Origin: Roseomonas genomospecies 6
GTDB lineage: Bacteria > Pseudomonadota > Alphaproteobacteria > Azospirillales > Azospirillaceae
Assembly: GCF_008365375.1 (NCBI RefSeq)
Contig: NZ_QOKW01000002.1
Coordinates: 62,001 to 126,000, forward strand
DNA length: 64,000 nt
Direction of reading: 5' to 3'
This document shows, piece by piece, positions 28,395 through 34,842 of this stretch. A model generated the notes under the pieces. That model had not been told where the DNA came from, did not search any database, and saw only the letters and a list, made by a program, of their open reading frames with translations. Position numbers and translations under genes: made by a program. How positions within the stretch are numbered: position 1 is the first letter of the stretch; every line of letters begins with the position of its first letter.

Positions 28395-28451
28395 GGCAAC
28401 ACCCGACGGCCCGCACCGGGAGCGACCCCGGATTTCAGCCTGTGAGGTAAC

Positions 28452-29210
28452 ATGACTGAGAACACAAACATAGTGGATGCGGACGCCTTGGGAAAGCCCT
28501 GCGCCATCCGGGCTTTCCGGGATGCGGGTGACCTTCTCGACGTGTGCCGCCAGTTGCGGCAGATCGGCGTCATCGTCGGCACCACGGGCACCGGGAAGAC
28601 CACAACGGCCAAGGCCCATGCCGAACGGCACCCGTCCAACACCGTCTATATGCGCTTGCCCGTGGTTGCCAACACGCCGCAACCCTTCCTGGTGCGGCTG
28701 TGCCGTGCCGCTGGCCTCCCGCACACCATTCACACGGGCAAGGCCGATTTGGCTGAGGAGCTGGTCGGCTATCTCCACAGCAAGCCGGGCGTGCTGGTGA
28801 TCATTGACGAAGCCAATCACATGACGCCCGACTTGGTGCACATCGTCCGGGAAATCTGGGACGAGGCCAAGTGCGGTTTCGTGCTGGTGGGAACGCCCGA
28901 TATGGAAGCCTTGTGGGCACCGCAGCCGGGACGCAGGGCCAAGGCTACCGCAGAAGCCTTCGCGGCTTTCCGCGCCCGCATCGGTCAGCGCCTTGTCATG
29001 CCGCAGCCGGACCATGACGACGTGAAATCCCTTTGCCAGCACATGGGGCTTTCCGGACGGCGCGAACATGAACTGATCGCAGGCTGCCTCAAGGGTGGCA
29101 TTGGCCTTCATAGCCTGGAACAGCTTCTCACGAATGCCCGTCTTGCCGCTGGCGAAGCTGCGGTGACGGTCGATCACCTGTTCCAAGCCGACATCATGGC
29201 GCGGGGGTGA
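28452..29210 (+). CDS. Mu-type transposition ATPase / target selector (MuB-like)
   Basis: 252-aa AAA+ ATPase. Walker A GTTGTGKTTTAKAHA (~40), Walker B VLVIIDEANHMTPDL (~117), sensor-1-like GFVLVGTPDMEALW, and an Arg-rich C-terminal lid. In Mu, MuB binds target DNA, gives target immunity and stimulates MuA. It follows the transposase directly. This protein is shorter than MuB of Mu (312 aa) and seems to lack MuB's N-terminal HTH, as in many Mu-like and TniB-like ATPases. The transposition module therefore looks complete. Confidence 0.9.
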   Translation: MTENTNIVDADALGKPCAIRAFRDAGDLLDVCRQLRQIGVIVGTTGTGKTTTAKAHAERHPSNTVYMRLPVVANTPQPFLVRLCRAAGLPHTIHTGKADLAEELVGYLHSKPGVLVIIDEANHMTPDLVHIVREIWDEAKCGFVLVGTPDMEALWAPQPGRRAKATAEAFAAFRARIGQRLVMPQPDHDDVKSLCQHMGLSGRREHELIAGCLKGGIGLHSLEQLLTNARLAAGEAAVTVDHLFQADIMARG

Positions 29211-29213
29211 TCC

Positions 29214-29489
29214 ATGGCACACGATGATGACGTGGCCGAAATCAGGGCCATTCTCACAGCAGCCTTCGCCGAGAGAGGGCGCCGCCGCGCAGCTTACCTC
29301 ATGGGCGCTGCCCGTCCCTCGCTGGTCACCGACCTACGCCAGTTGGACGCCTGCACCCGTGCTGCGTCGGAGCGCGTTGCCGCCGGTGACGAAGCGGACG
29401 GAGCCGCGCTTCTGGACCTGATCAACGACAAGGCCGGTCAGATCAAGCAACGCCTGAACAGGGGGGCCGAACATGTCGCTTTCGCGTAG
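29214..29489 (+). CDS. Small helical protein of the Mu-like early region
   Basis: 91 aa, starting 4 bp after the MuB stop and overlapping the gp16-like gene by 17 nt. The sequence (DDDVAEIRAILTAAFAERGR; DEADGAALLDLINDKAGQIK) is charged and helical. I do not recognise the family. The tight early-operon position suggests a phage early function, but none can be named. Confidence 0.65.
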   Translation: MAHDDDVAEIRAILTAAFAERGRRRAAYLMGAARPSLVTDLRQLDACTRAASERVAAGDEADGAALLDLINDKAGQIKQRLNRGAEHVAFA

Positions 29490-29895
29490 CAAAATCGCCG
29501 TCATCCAGGTCGCCCGTCAGCAGCTTGGACTGACCGAAGAGGATTACCGGGGCATCCTTCGCAACTGTGGGGGTGTCGCCAGTTCCAAGGATCTGAATGA
29601 CGACGGGTTCGAGGCAGTCATGTTCCGCCTGTCCCAACTCGGCTTTCGCAGCACCTGGAACCGGACCAACCTCGGCTATCGGGCTGATATGGCGACACCT
29701 CGCCAAGTTGCCTTCATTCGTCGGCTGTGGGCGGACTACACCAACGACACGGGCGATGACGCCAGCCTCGGCAAATGGCTGGAGAGCAAGTTCAAGGTCA
29801 GTTCCGTCCGCTTCATCCCAGCGGCAAACGCGCAGAAGGTGATCACCGCATTGAAGAGCATGCAGAACCGCAAGCCAACTGGAGTTGCCGCCTAA
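29473..29895 (+). CDS. Mu gp16/GemA-like regulatory protein (DUF1018)
   Basis: 140 aa. It begins MSLSRSKIAVIQVARQQLGL, with the conserved 'I..A..qLgl.eedYr..L' opening of the gp16/GemA family, then a central GFRSTWNR segment and MATPRQVAFIRRLWADYT, followed by LGKWLESKFKVSSVRFIPAANAQKVITAL. These blocks are diagnostic of DUF1018. In Mu the protein modulates host DNA topology and early/late expression. It lies in the expected early-region place after transposition genes. Confidence 0.88.
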   Translation: MSLSRSKIAVIQVARQQLGLTEEDYRGILRNCGGVASSKDLNDDGFEAVMFRLSQLGFRSTWNRTNLGYRADMATPRQVAFIRRLWADYTNDTGDDASLGKWLESKFKVSSVRFIPAANAQKVITALKSMQNRKPTGVAA

Positions 29896-30236
29896 TGTCC
29901 GACGACCGCGATATCCAAACCTTCATTCTTGCGGCTCCCCGAGAGATGACCTTTTCCGTTCTGGAACGGGTCATTCAGGAGCAATTCGGGGATGACTGCG
30001 GATGGTCGCGGTCGCGCATCACCGCTTTCTGGAACGCGCAGCACCCGGTCAAGAAGGGGGTCCGTTCCCGTGTTTGCGACGATGCGGAGCTTCGCCGCTT
30101 CGTCGATGACCGGTTGTCCCGCCTTACCTTGGATGAAGTGCGGTGCGCAGCTATTGAAGCCTTTGGCGCGGACCGAGTGCCGTCCCGTTCCGCCCTGCAC
30201 CGCTATTGGCAATGGGCGCGCCGCGCACGGGCGTGA
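29895..30236 (+). CDS. Mu-like phage early protein of unknown function
   Basis: 113 aa from ATG 29895, which shares its A with the stop of the gp16-like gene (TAATG). The sequence is basic with a possible helix-turn-helix (TLDEVRCAAIEAFGADRVPS then RSALHRYWQWARRARA), and resembles small phage DNA-binding proteins that sit after gp16 in Mu-like phages. I cannot name the family. It is the last gene before a 463-bp non-coding segment. Confidence 0.65.
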   Translation: MSDDRDIQTFILAAPREMTFSVLERVIQEQFGDDCGWSRSRITAFWNAQHPVKKGVRSRVCDDAELRRFVDDRLSRLTLDEVRCAAIEAFGADRVPSRSALHRYWQWARRARA

Positions 30237-30699
30237 TCCTCCGTGCTGGTAACCACCGCGCCGCCCGTTTAAACGGGGTTTTAAACAGGTGTAAGACGCA
30301 GACGGTGGGTTGACGCCTGCAACCTCCTTGAACGCATCCACGGCCTTCTGGCAGTGCTTTACATCCTGGGCCGGGCGTCCTACCTCTGAACAACGCCTGT
30401 GACCAGTGACAACCGGGAAATCGCCGGTCCGGTTCTGTGGGTGGGAAAACCGCCGACAGCCACGGGGAAGGTGGCGTTCCCCCCTGATCACAGGCGCCCC
30501 CATTTCGCGACTGCCATGAAAGCCGGGAAATCGCATGTTCGGTTCGGCGGGTGGATACGTCGGAACCATAAGGCATAGTGCGGGCTTCCAGGGCGGTAGC
30601 AATCTAAAGTCCGACGCCATTTCCAGTAGGGAACTCGCTCCCTGAACATTTTTTGCAGGGGGTTTCAGACTGTACGGGACACTCAGTGAGTAAAGTCCC
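30237..30699. other. Non-coding segment with direct repeats inside the Mu-like element
   Basis: No supported gene is visible. A ~33-bp unit recurs imperfectly at 30413–30446 and 30523–30555 (common cores ccgggaaatcgc, ggttc and gggtgg). The inverted pair GCCTGTGA (30395–30402) / TCACAGGC (30487–30494) lies between and around them. In a full Mu-like phage the mor, lysis, terminase and portal genes would be expected here, so a deletion scar or a regulatory/packaging site are both possible. A long minus-strand open frame across it has no recognisable family. Confidence 0.5.
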
Positions 30700-31674
30700 A
30701 TGGCCGATTGCAGCCTCTCCTACGAAACCGCCGTCTGTTCCGCTCTGACCACTGCGTTGCCAACCGATGGAGCCGCTCCGGAATGGGTGCAGCTTCTTCC
30801 GGTTGGACGATTTCAGCCGAACGATGGGCGAGCGGGTTGGGTGCTGAGAGACGTATCCAAGGTCGTTGCAGCCTCATTGGCCGCCGCGCCGAAGGGCATT
30901 CTCGCCATCGACTACGATCATGCCGCCGATCTTGCTGCGCCCAAAGGCGGCATGGCCCCGGCGGCGGGCTGGATCAAAGAACTCTCCGCTCGCGCGGACG
31001 GCATTTGGGGTCGGGTGGAGTGGACCAAGGCCGGTGCCAGCGCCATTGCGGACAAAGAGTACCGCTTCATTTCGCCGTCCTTCCTGCACACCAAGGACGG
31101 CATCGTTACCCGCATCGTTGGTGCGGGGTTGACCAACCGACCGGCCTTGCCCGGTCTGCCCGCTCTCGCATCATTTCAGGGAAGCACCATGGACCCCATC
31201 CTTGTGGCGGTCTTGGAAGCCCTTGGCTTGCCCAAGACCGCCGACCAAGCCGCCGTCATCGACGCGATCACGAAGTTGAAGGACGGAAGCGTCACGGCCA
31301 CCGCCGCCGCCGTGCCCGATCCGGCGCGCTACGTCCCTCGCGCCATGTACGACGAGGCCACCATGGCGCTTGCCTCGGTGCGCTCCAACCTGACGGACGA
31401 ACAGACCGTGGCCAAGGTGGAGGCGGCCATTCGCGACGGCAAGCTGACCCCGGCGCAGCGTGACTGGGGGCTTGCCATCTGCCGACAGAACCCGGCCAGC
31501 TTCGACGAGTTCAGCCGCACCGCACCCGCCGTGTTCGCCAACCTCTCGCGCGAACTGCTGCCCGGTGCCCGGTGGGGTGGTGGCAGCTCCAACAAACTGA
31601 CAGAGAACCAACTCGCGCTGTGCGCGAGCATGAACCTCGATCCCTCCGACTATGCCAAGAACCTGGAAGCGTGA
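30700..31674 (+). CDS. Mu-like head maturation protease/scaffold (gp I)
   Basis: 324 aa. The N-terminal ~150 residues match the Mu I protease: WVQLLPVGRFQPNDGRAGWV, ILAIDYDHAADLAAPKGGMA (conserved DYDH/QT...GxxAPAAGWI), then FISPSFLHTKDGIVTRIVGA and LTNRPALPGLPAL. The C-terminal half (SVTATAAAVPDPARYVPRAM; LTENQLALCASMNLDPSDYA) is the helical scaffold. It cuts and organises the prohead. It is followed 3 bp later by the major head gene, the normal I–T order. Upstream head genes (terminase, portal, gp30, G) are absent. Confidence 0.87.
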   Translation: MADCSLSYETAVCSALTTALPTDGAAPEWVQLLPVGRFQPNDGRAGWVLRDVSKVVAASLAAAPKGILAIDYDHAADLAAPKGGMAPAAGWIKELSARADGIWGRVEWTKAGASAIADKEYRFISPSFLHTKDGIVTRIVGAGLTNRPALPGLPALASFQGSTMDPILVAVLEALGLPKTADQAAVIDAITKLKDGSVTATAAAVPDPARYVPRAMYDEATMALASVRSNLTDEQTVAKVEAAIRDGKLTPAQRDWGLAICRQNPASFDEFSRTAPAVFANLSRELLPGARWGGGSSNKLTENQLALCASMNLDPSDYAKNLEA

Positions 31675-31677
31675 CCC

Positions 31678-32601
31678 ATGCTCGTGACCGCGAACAACCT
31701 CAGCGACCTTTTCACCGGCTTCAAGACGTCCTTCAACAAGGGCTTCCAGGGCGCCAACAGCACCTACAAGACCATCGCGATGGAGGTGCCGAGCGGCTCC
31801 CGCGAAGAGAAGTACGCATGGCTCGGGCAGCTTCCGGCGCTGCGCGAATGGATTGGTCCGCGCATCGTCCACGGCCTGGAGGTTCATGGCTACACGATCA
31901 CCAACCGTCCGTTCGAAATGACCATCGGGGTCAAGCGTGACGACATTGAAGATGATAACGTCGGTGTGTTTGCCCCGCTGTTCGAGAACATGGGCTACGA
32001 GGCGGCCCGGCACCCCGACGCCCTGGTCTACGAACTGCTGAACCAGGGCTTCGTGGTGCCGTGCTATGATGGGAAGCCGTTCTTCGCCGTGGATCATCCG
32101 ATCAATCTCAGCGAGACCGAAGCGGTCCCCCACAGCAACATGCAAGCTGGTGACGGTCCCGCGTGGTTCCTGATCGACGGTTCCCGTCCGATCAAGCCGC
32201 TCGTGTTCCAGAAGCGCCGGGATTACACCTTTGATCGGATGGATGCCCCGACCGATGAGAAGGTGTTCAATGAGGGTACCTTCGTCTACGGCGTCTGGGC
32301 TCGGGCCAACGCTGGCTTTGGCCTGTGGCAGCTCGCCTACGGCAGCAAGGCACCGCTCACGCCTGAGAACTACGAGGCCGCTCGTGCGGCCATGAAATCC
32401 GTCCGGGGCGACAATGGCCGCAAGCTGGGTGTGTCGCCGACCCTGCTCGTTGTGCCCGACGAATTGGAGGGTCCCGCGCTTCGTATACTCAAGAACGATA
32501 CGCGGGTGATCACCGTTGGTGAACCTCCGGACGATTTGTCGATGTCCGTTGCCAACGAATGGGCGGGTTCCGCCGAACTGGTGGTGTCTTCCTACCTTTA
32601 A
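31678..32601 (+). CDS. Mu-like major head subunit (gp T)
   Basis: 307 aa, close to the 305 aa of Mu T. Characteristic blocks: LVTANNLSDLFTGFKTSFNK, MEVPSGSREEKYAWLGQLPA, YTITNRPFEMTIGVKRDDIE, LNQGFVVPCYDGKPFFAVDH and LGVSPTLLVVPDELEGPALR. The fold is the HK97-type capsid. The gene seems intact, with no frameshift, which is notable in an element without portal or tail genes. A strong hairpin follows the stop. Confidence 0.92.
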   Translation: MLVTANNLSDLFTGFKTSFNKGFQGANSTYKTIAMEVPSGSREEKYAWLGQLPALREWIGPRIVHGLEVHGYTITNRPFEMTIGVKRDDIEDDNVGVFAPLFENMGYEAARHPDALVYELLNQGFVVPCYDGKPFFAVDHPINLSETEAVPHSNMQAGDGPAWFLIDGSRPIKPLVFQKRRDYTFDRMDAPTDEKVFNEGTFVYGVWARANAGFGLWQLAYGSKAPLTPENYEAARAAMKSVRGDNGRKLGVSPTLLVVPDELEGPALRILKNDTRVITVGEPPDDLSMSVANEWAGSAELVVSSYL

Positions 32602-32610
32602 ACGATTGTC

Positions 32611-32636
32611 CCGGCATCGGCACCAGCCGATGCCGG
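32611..32636 (+). terminator. Strong hairpin after the major head gene
   Basis: The perfect 11-bp stem ccggcatcggc / gccgatgccgg has a 4-nt loop and lies 9 bp after the gp T stop. No T-run follows, so it may be an mRNA-stabilising or attenuating hairpin rather than a classical terminator. Confidence 0.5.
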
Positions 32637-32655
32637 TATCACCTGCGAGGCGCCC

Positions 32656-33138
32656 ATGTCGGAGCGACGGTTCAAGGTTCACGTCCCCAAGCTGCCTGTG
32701 ATCGGATGGCCCGGAGTGCTGGCCGACATCGCGCGCGCTGTGGGCGATGATGCGACATTCAAGTTCGCGTGGGAGTTTGGTGACAGCCGACTGCACATTC
32801 CTGAAGTGCGGACGCTCCAATCCCGCCCCGATCACCGCCTTGTGCAGGTGCTTGGATGGGATGTTGCGGTTCAGATTGCGAATGCGCTGGGCGGTAGCGA
32901 CTACTCCATTCCCACGGGGCGGCACGCGATTAACTTCCACCGCGCACGTACTTTCCGCGCTCATGGTTGGTCATATCGGGATATTGCCCGCGTGGTTCGG
33001 ATGCGGGAGGATACGGTGAAAAACCACTGCGCCGATGTTGAACTCTCGCCGGATGGTCCTCATCCCGTTACCGAACGGTGCCTAAGCTGCGGAACCATGC
33101 ACACGTACGAACCTCCGCCTGCCGGAGAGCGCGCATAA
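32656..33138 (+). CDS. Mor/C-like transcription activator
   Basis: 160 aa. The central part matches the Mor family layout: VLGWDVAVQIANALGGSDYS and IPTGRHAINFHRARTFRAHG, then HTH WSYRDIARVVRMREDTVKNH. A C-terminal CLSCGTMHTYEP adds a two-Cys motif not usual in Mor. In Mu, Mor drives middle transcription and lies upstream of head genes; here it comes after the capsid gene near the right end, an unusual place. It may control the I–T module, or be a leftover moved by deletion. The family call is by pattern only. Confidence 0.65.
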   Translation: MSERRFKVHVPKLPVIGWPGVLADIARAVGDDATFKFAWEFGDSRLHIPEVRTLQSRPDHRLVQVLGWDVAVQIANALGGSDYSIPTGRHAINFHRARTFRAHGWSYRDIARVVRMREDTVKNHCADVELSPDGPHPVTERCLSCGTMHTYEPPPAGERA

Positions 33139-33187
33139 GGCGGGGACAGGAGCCTACCGCGCGCCGCACTTTGGACATGAGGGAAGC

Positions 33188-33391
33188 GTGGTGATCGACC
33201 GGATAGCAGATGTGGTGGTCGCTTGGGTTGCCCGGAACCGAGCGCCGCTGAGTGTGGAAGAGGCAGATGATTTGCGCCAAACCATCGACCGCGAGTTCAA
33301 CCGCGTTCACGCTGATCGTCGGCGCGAGATTGCCGCGTTCAACCTGCTCTTGGTCGCCAGTGTGGAAAAAGAGCGGCGTCGCCGCGAGTGA
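33188..33391 (+). CDS. Small ORF at the right end of the Mu-like element
   Basis: 67 aa from GTG 33188 (a second GTG follows at 33191), with a purine-rich gagggaag just upstream. The sequence (VIDRIADVVVAWVARNRAPL; IDREFNRVHADRRREIAAFN) is helical and charged, with no membrane segment or known motif. It is the last ORF before the right-end repeats. Function unknown. Confidence 0.5.
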   Translation: MVIDRIADVVVAWVARNRAPLSVEEADDLRQTIDREFNRVHADRRREIAAFNLLLVASVEKERRRRE

Positions 33392-33450
33392 TGGAACGCT
33401 ACGTTCACCGCTCTCTTTCCGCTGATCTCATCCCACTGGCCCAACTCCAT

Positions 33451-33490
33451 ATCCCATGAGATCCCCGTGGGTCCCATCGAATCCCAGGTT
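33451..33490. repeat. 10-bp periodic ATCCC array at the right end of the Mu-like element
   Basis: Steps of exactly 10 bp: atcccatgag, atccccgtgg, gtcccatcga, atcccaggtt, directly followed by the transposase-site repeats at 33491. A further ATCCC lies at 33430. It is the same type of array as at 19127–19166 in the other Mu-like element, and has the same orientation relative to the terminus. Confidence 0.75.
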
Positions 33491-33529
33491 CCATTGCAGA
33501 ATAATTCCCGCCAGTGCAGGATAATTCCC
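33491..33529. repeat. Right-end transposase-site repeats
   Basis: Tandem 20-bp units ccattgcagaataattcccg (33491–33510) and ccagtgcaggataattccc (33511–33529). In reverse complement they match the left-end sites (gggaattatcctgcactgg). The element ends at 33538 with ...CTCA. Confidence 0.8.
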
Positions 33530-33544
33530 TCTCACTCAACGCAG

Positions 33545-33871
33545 TCACCCCTTCGGGCTCAACAGACACGCCGTCCGGTTCCGCGTCACGATGGCCAGAC
33601 TGTTCCCCGGCTCGCCCGCCCGGCGGAACCGCAAGGAATTCAACTGGCTGGCGACGCTGAGCGACAGGACGTTCAGGTCCGTCTCGTCGATGATCTTCTC
33701 GCCGTCCTGCCAGCACTGTATGCGGACGCGCCCCTGAGGCACCCCGACGTCGATCCCGCCGGCATGGGGGCCGGATTCCGCACCCTTCTTGCGGACCACC
33801 GTCGCGTCGGCGGCGCTCCCAAACAGAGGGAGCGCCGCGATCGCCGCCAGGAGAAGAAGTTGCCGGACCAT
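33545..33871 (-). CDS. Small secreted protein of the envelope locus
   Basis: 108 aa from ATG 33869–33871. A clear signal peptide (MVRQLLLLAAIAALPLFGSA) precedes a ~88-residue mature part with two Cys (IQCWQDGEKIIDETDL; RTACLLSPKG). I recognise no family. It lies 35 bp downstream of the OmpA-family gene on the same strand, and its stop codon is only 6 bp from the right end of the Mu-like element. So the insertion just missed this gene but cut the link to the DUF4384–cyclase–caspase genes. Confidence 0.75.
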   Translation of the reverse strand: MVRQLLLLAAIAALPLFGSAADATVVRKKGAESGPHAGGIDVGVPQGRVRIQCWQDGEKIIDETDLNVLSLSVASQLNSLRFRRAGEPGNSLAIVTRNRTACLLSPKG

Positions 33872-33906
33872 GGCGCGCCCTCCCACCGTCAGATTTGCCG
33901 TCAGGA

Positions 33907-34746
33907 TTACTGGATGGGCCGGAACTCGACGCGCCGGTTGCGGCTGTCGGTCGGGTCGGGGGTCAGGGGCTGGCTCTTGCCCAGACCGGCGATGGCGATG
34001 CGCTGCGGCTCGATGTGGTGGACGCGCACCAGATACTCGCCCACCGACACGGCCCGGCGTTCGGAGAGGGCGAGGTTGTACTGATCGCTTCCCACCGCGT
34101 CGGTGTGCCCTTCGATGACGAGGCGGAGCTGCGGGTCCTGCGACATCAGTCCGCCCACCGCGTCGATGTAGGAGTAGAACTCCCGTGGGACGTCGGCGGA
34201 GTTGAAGGCGAAGTTGATGCGGAAGCCGAAGCCGTTGGTCGGGCGGGTCTCCGCCGGAGTTTCCGGGGCGGAAAGGGTGGCCGGCTGCACCCCGTTGGAC
34301 CGGCGCGGGGCGGCCGGAGGCGGGGCGATGGGCGGGGCCGCGGCCTCCTGGACCGGAGCGCGCCTGGGCTTCGGCTGGGGCGCCGGTTCCGGCTGAGCCA
34401 CGGGCGCGGGCGGCGGGCTGAAACTCTGCTGCGCGGCGGGCGCACCATAGTTCACGCTGTCGGTCGGGCGTGGGCGGTTGGCGCTGCTCATGCCCCCGCC
34501 GATGATCTCGATGCTGCGGGTACGGATCTTCGGCTGTTCCGTGCCATCTGCGGGCGCCGCGCCGGGCTTCACCGCCTCGCGCAGCTCGTCCACGGTCGGC
34601 GGGCGCTCGAACATCATGACGCGGTTGCCGCCGGAGCCCTCGACGGTCTGCGCCAGGGCCGGCCCGGCCAGACAGGCCAGGGCAACGATGGGAAGCGCCA
34701 CGCCGCTCAGCAGTCGGGCGCTGGTCTTGGAGAACGGTCGCGGCAT
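33907..34746 (-). CDS. OmpA-family peptidoglycan-associated protein
   Basis: 279 aa with a signal peptide (LLSGVALPIVALACLAGPAL, cleavage after ALA). A low-complexity Pro/Ala-rich linker fills ~100–165. The OmpA C-terminal domain occupies ~170–279: FRINFAFNSADVPREFYSYI, LRLVIEGHTDAVGSDQYNLA (peptidoglycan-binding Asp), LSERRAVSVGEYLV, GLGKSQPL and NRRVEFRPIQ. It anchors an envelope complex to peptidoglycan, either free in the periplasm or with an outer-membrane partner. It lies between the CsgG-like lipoprotein and the small secreted protein. Confidence 0.9.
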   Translation of the reverse strand: MPRPFSKTSARLLSGVALPIVALACLAGPALAQTVEGSGGNRVMMFERPPTVDELREAVKPGAAPADGTEQPKIRTRSIEIIGGGMSSANRPRPTDSVNYGAPAAQQSFSPPPAPVAQPEPAPQPKPRRAPVQEAAAPPIAPPPAAPRRSNGVQPATLSAPETPAETRPTNGFGFRINFAFNSADVPREFYSYIDAVGGLMSQDPQLRLVIEGHTDAVGSDQYNLALSERRAVSVGEYLVRVHHIEPQRIAIAGLGKSQPLTPDPTDSRNRRVEFRPIQ

Positions 34747-34842
34747 CGGTGGTCTCCCATGAAACGGCGTGGCGTCTTTCTGCCCCCTTCTCTACTCCAC
34801 CCCATGCCCCCGCGCTGTGAAGCGGCCCACAGGTCGAGACCG

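Larger units (their letters stand above)
25362..33538. mobile_element. Compact Mu-like transposable element (8.2 kb)
   Basis: The termini are 5'-TGA at both ends. The distance from each terminus to the first AATTAT core is exactly 18 nt on both sides. Each end has two related ~20-bp repeats in inverted orientation (see 25371–25414 and 33491–33529). ACGC directly flanks both ends (25358–25361 and 33539–33542); only 4 bp match instead of the 5 expected for Mu. Genes: repressor (leftward), then rightward MuA, MuB, two small genes, a gp16/GemA-like gene, head protease, major head protein, Mor-like regulator and a small ORF. No terminase, portal, tail or lysis genes are present. Either a large-deletion prophage or a transposable satellite. 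Confidence 0.85.

Noticed and set aside
29892-30701. Minus-strand ORF of about 270 codons spanning the repeat block in the Mu-like element
   Set aside because: Opposite in direction to the early/late operon, it overlaps the 113-aa phage gene, and its repeated phrases only reflect the DNA direct repeats.
33539-33543. Perfect 5-bp target duplication for the 8.2-kb element
   Set aside because: Flanks are CACGC and ACGCA; only ACGC (4 bp) is shared directly beside the ends, so a perfect 5-bp duplication cannot be claimed.
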